A program made the translations under genes and the position numbers. The notes below the pieces were generated by a model. It saw nothing but the letters and a program-made list of their open reading frames with translations, made no database searches and was not told the origin of the DNA. Of a stretch of DNA of 64,000 nt, positions 9,124 to 16,737 are shown piece after piece; position 1 is the stretch's first letter, and each line of letters starts with the position of its first letter. The stretch comes from Elioraea tepida (GTDB lineage Bacteria; Pseudomonadota; Alphaproteobacteria; Acetobacterales; Acetobacteraceae): assembly GCF_019203965.1 (NCBI RefSeq), contig NZ_CP076448.1, forward strand, positions 2,681,001 through 2,745,000, read 5' to 3'.

Positions 9124-9912
9124 TCAAGGGGCGCGTCTGACCGATGGAACGCGGCTGCCAAGGGGCGTCACAACGGGGATCGGCGCGGCGCGGTAGGCAT
9201 CGAGCCCCATGCCTGTGGCTCGGTTTCCGCTCGGCCCCGGCAGGATGCGTGCTGGTGCACCTGTTCCCACGGCGGCAGCCGGCCGCGCGGCCCAGACAGC
9301 GAGCTGCGCCGCACGGTATTCCTCGGCCGCAATCCGGCTTTCGTCGGGCCATGCGGCCATCACGCGGCGCTGATAGGCGATCGCGAGCTCCGGCGTGTGG
9401 GAGTGGTAGTTCGCGGCAGCCTGGAGCCAATTCTTCGACGCCTCGTGGAGTGAGACAAGGAAGCGGGCGGCATAGGCGGCGTTCTTCTGAGGGTCGAACG
9501 CATCTTCGAGAGAGGCGAAGGCATCAGGATGGTGCCGCAGGTTGACCTGCATGCAGCCGACATCGATCGACCGCACACCCTCCGCTTGGAGCCGCCTGAC
9601 GGCAGCGATCGCCTCCGCCTTGGTGGCGAAGAATTGCCCACGGCCTTCGGCATTGATGGTCCAGGGCCATGGGCCGAAATTGCCGGTCACCGGATCGCGC
9701 CTGCCGCTCTCGACCCGGCCGAGAGCGGCAAGGAGTGCGTTGGGGATCCCATGCGCGCGCTCTGCCGCGCGGATTGCCGCGCGGCAGAGACGGATCGGCT
9801 CGCTGGCGAGCTGAGTGGCGGGCGCTGCGGGGAGCCCTTGGTTGGCGTACGCGCACGGCACGGCGGCCAGCAGCGCGAGCGTGACGGCGATCAGGGTCTT
9901 GAACGAGCTCAT
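9124..9912 (-). CDS. secreted lytic transglycosylase (SLT domain)
   Basis: A 262-residue exported muramidase-type protein that should cleave peptidoglycan in the periplasm. Residues 1-23 form a signal peptide (MSSFKTLIAVTLALLAAVPC, then AYA). The SLT-like catalytic domain follows, with the putative catalytic Glu in ALGRVESGRRDP, then SIDVGCMQVNLRHHP and ANYHSHTPELAIAYQRRV, the usual order of motifs. The last 50 residues are low complexity (Ala/Pro-rich). Similar short SLT proteins accompany envelope-spanning machines, but no such genes are nearby. Confidence 0.85.
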   Translation of the reverse strand: MSSFKTLIAVTLALLAAVPCAYANQGLPAAPATQLASEPIRLCRAAIRAAERAHGIPNALLAALGRVESGRRDPVTGNFGPWPWTINAEGRGQFFATKAEAIAAVRRLQAEGVRSIDVGCMQVNLRHHPDAFASLEDAFDPQKNAAYAARFLVSLHEASKNWLQAAANYHSHTPELAIAYQRRVMAAWPDESRIAAEEYRAAQLAVWAARPAAAVGTGAPARILPGPSGNRATGMGLDAYRAAPIPVVTPLGSRVPSVRRAP

Positions 9913-10042
9913 GCCGCGGGGGTTCGAGCAACGTTCGTGCCAATCCGCAGCGTGAGAGCGCGGGTTTCTGCGGTGTCAACAGAAGCTTCGAACCCATGCA
10001 TCCAAAGGGGACAGGCATGCTTCTGGTGCAGTGCAAAAAAAC

Positions 10043-10071
10043 CTTGCAGGCTTTCAGGGCACAGTCTACAT
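10043..10071 (+). promoter_or_regulatory. promoter of the MmgR-like small RNA
   Basis: CTTGCA (10043-10048), a 17-bp spacer and CTACAT (10066-10071) match the alphaproteobacterial housekeeping promoter pattern. The predicted start near 10077 lies about 88 bases before the end of the T-run of the terminator at 10138-10164. Confidence 0.6.
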
Positions 10072-10076
10072 TGTGC

Positions 10077-10164
10077 ACCGCAGCATGGTCGTGAATGCGG
10101 CCTTGTTGCCTTTCTTGGACGTTTCCTCCCTAAACTTGGCCGCCCCTCGGGGCGGCCTTTTTTT
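10077..10164 (+). ncRNA. candidate MmgR-like (alpha-r8 type) small RNA
   Basis: No protein frame explains this stretch, yet it has a good promoter, a conserved-looking single-stranded motif TTTCCTCCCT at 10122-10131, and a perfect intrinsic terminator right behind it. From memory, the UUUCCUCCCU motif next to a terminator hairpin is the hallmark of the alphaproteobacterial MmgR / alpha-r8 family, about 77 nt in Sinorhizobium meliloti. The motif is complementary to Shine-Dalgarno sequences, so the RNA may repress translation of target mRNAs, probably with Hfq. It lies between the divergent transglycosylase gene and the 3' end of the acetyltransferase gene. Ends are inferred from promoter spacing and T-run. 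Confidence 0.65.
10138..10164 (+). terminator. intrinsic terminator of the small RNA
   Basis: Perfect 9-bp stem GGCCGCCCC (10138-10146) / GGGGCGGCC (10149-10157), a tight two-base apparent loop (in practice a 4-nt loop), then seven T residues (10158-10164). It is the clearest rho-independent terminator in the window. Confidence 0.9.
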
Positions 10165-10169
10165 CGCGT

Positions 10170-10733
10170 TCATCCTCGGGAAGGGCGGTCTCGAGGCAAG
10201 ACGGTGTCGCCTGGGCCGAGCGCCCGCTGCATCAGCACGCTGTCCACCCAGCGGCCGAACTTAAAGCCGACGCTCCGGAGCCGCCCCGCCTCGCGAAACC
10301 CGGAGGACCTGTGGAGAGCGATCGATGCGTGGTTCCCGGAATCCTCGATCACGGCGATCATCTGTCGGTACCCCACGGCTGTCGTCTCGGCGATCAGGGC
10401 GGTGAGAAGGGACCGCCCGATACCTCGGCCTATCATTCCCAGAGCCACGTAGATCGAGTCCTCGACCGTGAAGCGATAGGCACTTCGTGGCCTGTAGAGT
10501 GCCGCGTAGGCATAGCCCACCACCTTGCCGTCAAGGTCCTCGGCGATCAGCCAGGGAAGGCCGCTGGCGAGCACGGCCTCGCGCCGCCTCGCGAGTTCCG
10601 CGAGGTCGGGCGATGTCTCCTCGAAGCTTGCGAGGCCGGTCGTGACGTGGTGGCGGTAGATGGCCGCGATGGCCGGAATGTCGGCCTCGACCGAGGCGCG
10701 GACGAGCGGGGCTTGGGCGGAAATCCGGTGCAT
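10170..10733 (-). CDS. GNAT N-acetyltransferase, phosphinothricin acetyltransferase-like
   Basis: A 187-residue GNAT acetyltransferase of the PAT/Bar-like group, which transfers acetyl from acetyl-CoA to an amino group. Family features are VRASVEADIPAIAAIY, the loop HVTTGLASFEETSP, WLIAEDLDGKVVGYAYAAL, and the acetyl-CoA pyrophosphate-binding motif around GRGIGRSLLTALI. MIAVIEDSGNHASIALHRS and GFREAGRLRSVGFKFGRW follow, all typical of these enzymes. The ATG at 10733 gives the normal length. The natural substrate may be an amino acid or a toxin such as phosphinothricin or methionine sulfoximine. Confidence 0.88.
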   Translation of the reverse strand: MHRISAQAPLVRASVEADIPAIAAIYRHHVTTGLASFEETSPDLAELARRREAVLASGLPWLIAEDLDGKVVGYAYAALYRPRSAYRFTVEDSIYVALGMIGRGIGRSLLTALIAETTAVGYRQMIAVIEDSGNHASIALHRSSGFREAGRLRSVGFKFGRWVDSVLMQRALGPGDTVLPRDRPSRG

Positions 10734-10789
10734 CTCGACACCCGAGGGAGACTCGTGCCGCGAACGGGGAACGGCAGGGGAAGCGCGCG

Positions 10790-11677
10790 TCAGCCGCGTT
10801 CGAGCATGGCCCAGTCCGCGGTCGCAAGCGTGGCGATCACCCTCTCGAGCCGGTCGCGCAGCGCGTCGAAGCCGCCATGTCGGACGATCCGCTCCTCATC
10901 CATGTAGAGGGTTCGGGCGATTTCAATCTGCACCGCGTGGACACCGTGGTGCGGCCGCCCGTAGTGGCGCGTGACGTAGCCGCCTGCATACGGGTCGTTC
11001 CGACGCACGCTGAATCCCGCCTCGAGGAACGCCTCCTCAAGACGGCGGACCGCGCTCGGGCTCGCCGATGTGCCGTGCGCGTCGCCGAGAATGATCTCGG
11101 GCGGCCGAAGCGGCCCTTGTGCAGTCAGAGTGGGCATGGAGTGGCAGTCGATCAGAAGGCAGAGCCCGAACCGCTCCCGCGTCGCCGCAATCAGGCCTGC
11201 GAGCGCCTCGTGATAGGGCCGCCAGCAGGTGGCGATACGCTCCTCGGCCTCGGCGAAGGAGAGCTTGCGGCGATAGATCGGCTCTCCGGTCGCCACGATC
11301 CGGGCGATCGTGCCGAGCCCGGCGCCGACACGCGGCGAGGCGGCATTCACCCAAGCGGGAAGCTCGCTATCGAACATCTCCGGGTCGAGTTCCCAGGGCT
11401 CGCGGTTGGGGTCGCACCACACCCTGGGAAACAGGGCGTGGATCAACGGGCAGCCATGGCGCGGCGCGCTCTCGAACAGTTCCTCAACAAAGCTGTCCTC
11501 GCTGCGCCTTAAAGCATGTGCATCGAGCCGAGCGGCCGCCAGGAACTGCGGAGGATATCGGCGGCCGGAGTGCGGCGAGGCGAACACGAGCGGAGCGCGC
11601 TGGGGCTCCGGCATCAAGACGGCATAGGCGGCGGTTTCCACCGCGTTCGAGGTGTCGGGGCGAACCGGGAGATCCAT
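10790..11677 (-). CDS. N-formylglutamate amidohydrolase family protein
   Basis: A 295-residue member of the N-formylglutamate amidohydrolase family, zinc hydrolases that release formate from N-formyl-glutamate in histidine breakdown or act on similar amides. Seen are FASPHSGRRYP (metal-binding His), DPNREPWELDP, RRKLSFAEAEERI, the metal-binding LLIDCHSMP, ILGDAHGTSA and VQIEIARTLYMDE. The chosen start is the ATG at 11677; the open frame extends upstream without homology, across the tRNA-Val gene. The ribosome site is weak. No other histidine-degradation gene is in the window. Confidence 0.85.
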   Translation of the reverse strand: MDLPVRPDTSNAVETAAYAVLMPEPQRAPLVFASPHSGRRYPPQFLAAARLDAHALRRSEDSFVEELFESAPRHGCPLIHALFPRVWCDPNREPWELDPEMFDSELPAWVNAASPRVGAGLGTIARIVATGEPIYRRKLSFAEAEERIATCWRPYHEALAGLIAATRERFGLCLLIDCHSMPTLTAQGPLRPPEIILGDAHGTSASPSAVRRLEEAFLEAGFSVRRNDPYAGGYVTRHYGRPHHGVHAVQIEIARTLYMDEERIVRHGGFDALRDRLERVIATLATADWAMLERG

Positions 11678-11748
11678 CGCCCGCGATGAAAGCACCGCTT
11701 CCGGCCGCCTGTCACCGTGCCGGAGTACCTTGCGGGCGAGTGCCTCGC

Positions 11749-11777
11749 TTGCCTGGGGTGAGGCCTCCCGGTATACG
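11749..11777 (+). promoter_or_regulatory. promoter of tRNA-Val
   Basis: TTGCCT (11749-11754, within CTTGCCT), 17-bp spacer, TATACG (11772-11777). The expected start near 11784 lies a few bases before the mature tRNA. Confidence 0.55.
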
Positions 11778-11787
11778 CTCGCGCCGA

Positions 11788-11862
11788 GGGCGCGTAGCTC
11801 AGCGGGAGAGCACCACCTTGACACGGTGGGGGTCAGAGGTTCGATCCCTCTCGCGCCCACCA
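11788..11862 (+). tRNA. tRNA-Val (GAC)
   Basis: A full cloverleaf can be drawn. The acceptor GGGCGCG (11788-11794) pairs with CGCGCCC (11852-11858). The anticodon arm CCACC/GGTGG (11813-11817, 11825-11829) encloses the loop TTGACAC with anticodon GAC at 11820-11822. The T loop is TTCGATC, and the encoded CCA is at 11860-11862. The D arm has the usual TAGCTCAGC start. Confidence 0.97.
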
Positions 11863-11931
11863 ACGGTCGGCGCTCCCACGCTCCTTCTGCCTGCTTGACT
11901 TGGGCGTCGAGGGACCTCACCTGGGCGCCGC

Positions 11932-12120
11932 ATGGAGCCACCCCCCCCTCCAAAGTCCGCTCGCAAGGATGACCGGTCATCGCCGGCGCCGGCCGGCGGC
12001 GGAGCAAAATCCGCCCGCGTCGCGCGCAGTGCGGCCGCGCTGCGGGAGAACCTGCGCCGCCGCAAGGTGAAGACGCGAGCCCTTGCGGGCGTGACGCGGC
12101 CCGATACCCTGGGCGGTTGA
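11932..12120 (+). CDS. small basic protein, conserved-hypothetical type
   Basis: A 62-residue, proline-rich then strongly basic protein. Its C-terminal half ([19 protein letters not shown], then VKTRALAG) resembles small Arg-rich proteins common near housekeeping genes in alphaproteobacteria and should form one positively charged helix. It has no signal peptide. It lies between tRNA-Val and dcd, 61 bp before dcd. The ribosome site is not strong, so the exact start is uncertain. Function unknown; nucleic-acid or ribosome contact would fit the charge but is a guess. Confidence 0.5.
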   Translation: MEPPPPPKSARKDDRSSPAPAGGGAKSARVARSAAALRENLRRRKVKTRALAGVTRPDTLGG

Positions 12121-12181
12121 GGCCCCCGCGCCGCTCCGCTACACGCTTTCGTCGCCACGCACCCTGCCGGAGTCGCCCCTG

Positions 12182-12736
12182 ATGGGCCTCATGCCCGACC
12201 ATTGGATTCGCCGCATGGCGCTCGAGCGGGACATGATCACCCCCTTCGTTGAGAAGCAGATGCGCGAGGGGGTGATCAGCTACGGGCTGTCGTCCTATGG
12301 ATACGACGCCCGCGTCGCTCCCGACTTCAAGATCTTCACCAATGTCGAGAGCGCCGTGGTCGACCCGAAAGCGTTCTCTCCCGCCTCCTTCGTCGACCGC
12401 CGGACGGATGTCTGCGTCATTCCCCCCAACAGTTTCGCCCTCGCGCACACGGTCGAGTATTTTCGCATCCCGCGCGATGTGCTGGTCATCTGTCTTGGCA
12501 AGTCGACCTATGCGCGCTGCGGCATCATCGTCAACGTCACACCGCTCGAGCCCGAGTGGGAAGGCCAGGTGACGATCGAGATCAGCAACACCACGCCGCT
12601 GCCTGCGCGGATCTACGCCAACGAAGGGATCTGCCAGTTCCTGTTCCTCAAGGGCGAGGAGCCCTGCGAAACGTCCTACGCAGACCGCGGCGGCAAATAC
12701 ATGCGCCAGCGCGGCGTGGCGCTGCCGAAGCTCTGA
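12182..12736 (+). CDS. dcd: dCTP deaminase
   Basis: A 184-residue dCTP deaminase converting dCTP to dUTP, the first step of dUMP supply for thymidylate in the cytoplasm. The sequence is almost the family consensus: [35 protein letters not shown], the active-site region [31 protein letters not shown] and the C-terminal [19 protein letters not shown]. The start [14 protein letters not shown] aligns with other alphaproteobacterial Dcd proteins. murA follows 7 bp later, so the two are probably co-transcribed. Confidence 0.97.
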   Translation: MGLMPDHWIRRMALERDMITPFVEKQMREGVISYGLSSYGYDARVAPDFKIFTNVESAVVDPKAFSPASFVDRRTDVCVIPPNSFALAHTVEYFRIPRDVLVICLGKSTYARCGIIVNVTPLEPEWEGQVTIEISNTTPLPARIYANEGICQFLFLKGEEPCETSYADRGGKYMRQRGVALPKL

Positions 12737-12743
12737 GGCCTCC

Positions 12744-14006
12744 GTGGACCGGATCAGGATTCGTGGCGGGCGGCCGCTCGAGGGGAGAATCCGCATCAGC
12801 GGCGCGAAGAACGCCGCGTTGCCCCTCCTGGCGGCGGGCCTGTTGACGAACGAGCGGCTCGTTCTCTCCAACGTTCCCGCGCTCGCGGACATCGCCACCA
12901 TGGCATCCCTGCTCCGCACGCTCGGTGTCGCGGTCGAGCCGATCGGCAATGACGGGCGCACGCTGTCGATCGGCGGCCGCATCACGTCCTCGGAGGCACC
13001 CTACGACATCGTGCGCAAGATGCGCGCCTCGGTCCTCGTTCTCGGCCCGCTTCTGGCGCGCACCGGCCTTGCCCGGGTGTCGCTTCCGGGCGGGTGCGCC
13101 ATCGGGACGAGGCCGATCGACCTCCATCTCAAGGGGCTCGAACAGCTCGGCGCCGAGATCAACCTCGAGGGAGGCTATGTCACGGCCACGGCGCCACGTG
13201 GCCTCAAGGGCGCGACCATCATCTTTCCGTTCGTCTCGGTCGGCGCGACCGAGAACCTCCTGATGGCCGCAACTTTGGCGGAGGGGACGACCGTCCTCGT
13301 CAACGCCGCGCGCGAGCCTGAGATCGGCGACCTCGCGGCCTGTCTCACCGCCATGGGGGCGCGCATCGAAGGCGTCGGCACCGACCGGCTCACCATCCAT
13401 GGCGTCGCGCGCCTCGGGGGAGCGACTCACAGGATCATCCCGGATCGGATCGAGACCGGCACATATGCCTGCGCCGCCGCGATCACCGGCGGGTCGGTTC
13501 TGCTTGAAGATGCGCGCCTTGAGCATCTCGGCGCAGTCGTGCGCACGCTGCGCGAGGCGGGGGTTGAGGTGACCGAGGTGGAGGGGGGGCTCGCGGTGCG
13601 GCGGCTGAACGGGCTGCATGGGGCGGACGCGATGACTGAGCCCTATCCCGGCTTTCCGACCGACATGCAGGCGCAGTTCATGGCGTTGATGAGCGTCGCC
13701 GAGGGCGCGTCGATGGTGACCGAGACGATCTTCGAGAACCGGTTCATGCATGTCCCCGAACTGGCGCGCATGGGGGCGCGGATCGTCGTCCATGGGGCCT
13801 CGGCCATCGTCCGCGGCGTGCCCGCCCTGTCCGGTGCACCGGTGATGGCGACCGACCTTCGTGCCTCCGTGTCGCTCGTGATTGCGGGCCTCGCCGCTCG
13901 GGGGGAAACCGTGGTCCACCGCGTCTATCATCTCGATCGTGGCTATGAGCGTATCGAGGAGAAGCTCGCGGCGTGCGGCGCCGTCATCGAGCGCATTCCA
14001 GGCTGA
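12744..14006 (+). CDS. murA: UDP-N-acetylglucosamine 1-carboxyvinyltransferase
   Basis: A 420-residue MurA, which transfers enolpyruvate from PEP to UDP-GlcNAc, the first committed step of peptidoglycan synthesis and the target of fosfomycin. It starts with GTG at 12744 ([14 protein letters not shown]). [13 protein letters not shown] is the N-terminal substrate motif, and the active-site loop [11 protein letters not shown] carries Cys118 (equivalent to E. coli Cys115), so it should be fosfomycin-sensitive in type. GYPTDMQAQ-like [20 protein letters not shown] and [15 protein letters not shown] follow as expected. Full length and intact, 7 bp after dcd. Confidence 0.98.
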   Translation: MDRIRIRGGRPLEGRIRISGAKNAALPLLAAGLLTNERLVLSNVPALADIATMASLLRTLGVAVEPIGNDGRTLSIGGRITSSEAPYDIVRKMRASVLVLGPLLARTGLARVSLPGGCAIGTRPIDLHLKGLEQLGAEINLEGGYVTATAPRGLKGATIIFPFVSVGATENLLMAATLAEGTTVLVNAAREPEIGDLAACLTAMGARIEGVGTDRLTIHGVARLGGATHRIIPDRIETGTYACAAAITGGSVLLEDARLEHLGAVVRTLREAGVEVTEVEGGLAVRRLNGLHGADAMTEPYPGFPTDMQAQFMALMSVAEGASMVTETIFENRFMHVPELARMGARIVVHGASAIVRGVPALSGAPVMATDLRASVSLVIAGLAARGETVVHRVYHLDRGYERIEEKLAACGAVIERIPG

Positions 14007-14021
14007 CGTCCGCGTGCGCCG

Positions 14022-15209
14022 ATGCGGTCGCTGATCCGCACCAACCGCGACATTCGCGTCGATTTTTTCCGCGGCTTCGCCCTCTACTGCATCTTTGTCG
14101 GCCACATCCCCGATCACGCCTTCTGGGTGGCTACCATCCAGGTGCTCGGCCCCTCCGATTCGACCGAGACCTTCATCTTCCTGGCCGGTTATTCGGCCGC
14201 GATCGCCTACGGCCGCTCGCTTGACCGCTTCGGCTGGGGCTACGCCGCGACGGCGGTGCTGCTCCGGGTCTGGACACTCTATGTCGTGCACATCTTCATG
14301 TTCGTTGCCTTCGTTGCGCAGGTTTCGTGGTCGGCGGCGCGGTTCGCCAATCCCGCCTATATCGACGAGATCAACATCGGCGCGTTCCTCGAGGAGCCGC
14401 ACATCGCGGTGCTCGACGCGCTGTCGCTTCGGTTTCAGCCGGCCTTCATGGACATCCTGCCGCTCTATATCGTTGTGCTCCTGCTTTTCGCCCTTGTGCT
14501 GCCGCTCTTGCGCCGGCCGCTTGCCTTGCTCGGCGTCTCGGGCGGGCTCTACCTGCTCGTCCGGCTCACCCGGTTCAATCTGCCGACCGCCCAGGGCGAG
14601 TGGTTCTTCAACCCGCTTGCCTGGCAGTTCCTCTTCATGCTCGGCGCGACCGTCGCCGCGATGCCGGAGCGCGGCCGCGCGCTGCTGCGGCGCGCCGAAC
14701 CGGCCCTGTTGCCGCTCACGGTGGCGATCGCCATCGCCGGGCTCTTTATCAGCGCCGTCTGGCGGCTTCCGTTCGTATACAACACGATCCCGGAGCCGCT
14801 TGCCGCACTGATCTACACTGGGATCGACAAGTCCGGGCTGCACCCTGTTCGGCTTGCCCATTTTCTGGCGCTCGCCCATCTCGCGCAGAGGCTCGTCCGT
14901 CCCGGCGCGGCCTGGCTGCTGTCCTGGTGGGCACAGCCCTTCACCTTGCCCGGCCAGCACGGGCTTGTGGTGTTCGCGCTTGGGGTCTTCCTGTCCTTCC
15001 TCGGCCGGCTCGTGATGCAGGAATGGAACGCGAGCATCGCCACACAGGCGGTGATCGCGGCGGTCGGATGGTCCGTGTGCGTTGCCGTCTCGGCCCTGCA
15101 GGCGTGGTACGACAGCGTCGGCAAGGGCAGCGCAGGGAAGGGGGGAAGGGACGCATCCTCTCACACCCCCTTGGATGTCATGCCCCGGCCTGCTAGCGGT
15201 CAATCATGA
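14022..15209 (+). CDS. OpgC-like integral membrane protein
   Basis: A 395-residue polytopic membrane protein of the OpgC / acyltransferase-3-like family, whose characterised members succinylate osmoregulated periplasmic glucans. It opens with DIRVDFFRGFALYCIFVGHI, the family's first helix with the conserved Arg and His, then FIFLAGYSAAIAYGR, and about ten hydrophobic segments follow. A central loop (about residues 110-145) faces out. The stop overlaps the start of the SGNH hydrolase gene (ATGA), so the two are co-translated and may act together on an envelope polysaccharide. No glucan synthase (opgGH) is in the window, so the substrate is open. Confidence 0.85.
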   Translation: MRSLIRTNRDIRVDFFRGFALYCIFVGHIPDHAFWVATIQVLGPSDSTETFIFLAGYSAAIAYGRSLDRFGWGYAATAVLLRVWTLYVVHIFMFVAFVAQVSWSAARFANPAYIDEINIGAFLEEPHIAVLDALSLRFQPAFMDILPLYIVVLLLFALVLPLLRRPLALLGVSGGLYLLVRLTRFNLPTAQGEWFFNPLAWQFLFMLGATVAAMPERGRALLRRAEPALLPLTVAIAIAGLFISAVWRLPFVYNTIPEPLAALIYTGIDKSGLHPVRLAHFLALAHLAQRLVRPGAAWLLSWWAQPFTLPGQHGLVVFALGVFLSFLGRLVMQEWNASIATQAVIAAVGWSVCVAVSALQAWYDSVGKGSAGKGGRDASSHTPLDVMPRPASGQS

Positions 15210-15967
15210 TCGGCTGCAGCAGATCGTTCGTTGCGTTCGCCGTTCTGGCCCTCGCGTCGTCAGCGTCGGCTCAGCTGGCCTCGCCCGATCAGCGCTGCGC
15301 CGCGCCGGCCGAGTTCACCACCGCTGCCGGCGCGCTGCCCAACACCGCGGCGGCGATCACGAAGCGAGGCGTCTTGCGGGTGCTGATCGTCGGGACGGGT
15401 TCCACCACCCTCGGCGGCACTTCCGCCCAGGCGGCCTTGTACACCCAGCGGCTCGAGAAGGAGCTCGCCGTTGCATTCCCGGGCGTGTCAGTGGCCGTCC
15501 AGACACGCGGCGGGAGAGCTCTGACCGCAGGCGACCTTCTTCCCATTGTCATCGAGGGTCTCGAGGCGTTCCGGCCCGACCTCCTGATCTGGCAGTCCGG
15601 CACGGTCGATGCCGTGCGCGGCATCGACCCTGACGGCTTCGGCCAGACCATCGCCGCCGGGGTCGAGAAGGCGCTCAAGCATCCTGCGGACGTGATCCTG
15701 ATGGACATGCAGTTCAGCAGGTTCTCGCGCGCGGCAGTGAACTACGGGCCCTATCGGCACGGTCTCGACAGCATCGCCAATGCGCACCCGGGTGTCCTTG
15801 CCTTCCAGCGGTACGAGCTGATGCGTTTCTGGGCCGCCTCCGGGCAGATCGACGTCGAACGCGCCCCGCGGAGCGAGTGGCGGGCGCAGGCCGACCTCCT
15901 GCACGCCTGCCTCGCGCACGCGCTCGCTGAAATGATCCGTGACGGCGTCCGCCGAGCGTCGCGCTGA
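15206..15967 (+). CDS. secreted SGNH/GDSL-type hydrolase
   Basis: A 253-residue exported protein with a signal peptide (residues 1-22, ending in SASAQ). The body has an SGNH-like fold: VLIVGTGSTTLGG corresponds to block I with the nucleophile Ser, QTRGGRALTAGDLL to block II, and PDLLIWQSGTVDAVRG to block III with Gln and Thr in place of the usual Asn. The catalytic His block is less clear. It overlaps opgC-like by 4 bp, so a deacylase acting on the sugar modified by that membrane protein is plausible. Substrate unknown. Confidence 0.75.
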   Translation: MIGCSRSFVAFAVLALASSASAQLASPDQRCAAPAEFTTAAGALPNTAAAITKRGVLRVLIVGTGSTTLGGTSAQAALYTQRLEKELAVAFPGVSVAVQTRGGRALTAGDLLPIVIEGLEAFRPDLLIWQSGTVDAVRGIDPDGFGQTIAAGVEKALKHPADVILMDMQFSRFSRAAVNYGPYRHGLDSIANAHPGVLAFQRYELMRFWAASGQIDVERAPRSEWRAQADLLHACLAHALAEMIRDGVRRASR

Positions 15968-15998
15968 CGGCCTGTTGTCGTCGCCGTGCGCCTCGCGC

Positions 15999-16026
15999 TT
16001 GTTGCGTTGCGGGAGGGGTGCTACCA
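15999..16026 (+). promoter_or_regulatory. possible hisG promoter
   Basis: TTGTTG (15999-16004), 16-bp spacer and CTACCA (16021-16026) would start transcription near 16033, practically at the GTG start codon of hisG, so hisG may be translated from a leaderless mRNA. Confidence 0.35.
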
Positions 16027-16034
16027 CGCCGCGC

Positions 16035-16730
16035 GTGAATGCTCCCCTATTTTGGCCCGCCCGTGGGGCGGGTGCATCCGAGGCCATCGTTCTCGCGCTG
16101 CCGAAGGGCCGACTGCTCGGCGAGCTCGGACCCCTGCTTGCGCGCGCCGGGATCGAGCCTGATCCGGACTTTGCGGATGAGAGCAGCCGCCGCCTGCGCT
16201 TCGGCACCAACGAGCGGGGTCTCGAGGTTGTCCGCGTGCGCTCGTTCGACGTCGCGACCTTCGTCGCCTTCGGCGCCGCGGCGCTCGGCGTCGTCGGCTC
16301 GGACGTTCTTGCCGAGTTCGACTATCCGGAGCTCTACGCCCCACTTGATTTGCGTCTCGGCCGTTGCCGGCTCTCGATCGCCGCTCCCGAAGCGGATGCG
16401 GCGTCGAGCGATGACGGGTCGCGCTGGAGCCAGGTTCGCGTGGCGACCAAATATCCGAACATCACTCGGCGCCACTTCGCGGCCCGCGGCGTGACGGCGG
16501 ATGTGGTCCACCTTTCGGGGGCGATGGAGCTCGCCCCCTCGCTTGGCCTCTCGCGGCTGATCCTCGACCTTGTGCAGACCGGCTCGACGCTGCGCGCCAA
16601 CGGGCTCGTCGAGATCGAGCATGTGGCCGATGTCTCGGCGCGGCTGATCGTCAATCGCACCGCTCTGAAGACCCGCCCCGATCTGCTCGGCGCCTGGATC
16701 GCGCGGTTCCGTGCCGCGGTGGCGGGGTGA
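16035..16730 (+). CDS. hisG: ATP phosphoribosyltransferase, short form
   Basis: A 231-residue HisG of the short type, catalysing the first step of histidine synthesis (ATP + PRPP). Motifs: ALPKGRLLGELGPLL, VRVRSFDVATFVAFGAAALG, VGSDVLAEFDYPELYAPLDL, VATKYPNITRRHFA, and the PRPP-binding loop LILDLVQTGSTLRANGL. The GTG at 16035 is chosen because VNAPL matches the usual start of relatives; about 13 extra residues follow before the catalytic domain. Short HisG needs the regulatory partner HisZ, which is not in this window. hisD follows 7 bp later. Confidence 0.93.
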   Translation: MNAPLFWPARGAGASEAIVLALPKGRLLGELGPLLARAGIEPDPDFADESSRRLRFGTNERGLEVVRVRSFDVATFVAFGAAALGVVGSDVLAEFDYPELYAPLDLRLGRCRLSIAAPEADAASSDDGSRWSQVRVATKYPNITRRHFAARGVTADVVHLSGAMELAPSLGLSRLILDLVQTGSTLRANGLVEIEHVADVSARLIVNRTALKTRPDLLGAWIARFRAAVAG

Positions 16731-16737
16731 GCTCGAG

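Noticed and set aside
12648-15203. An 851-codon open frame on the minus strand
   Set aside because: It lies antisense to murA and the OpgC-like gene, whose families are certain. GC-rich codon use leaves the antisense frame open; its translation is Arg/Gly/Asp-rich without any family motif.
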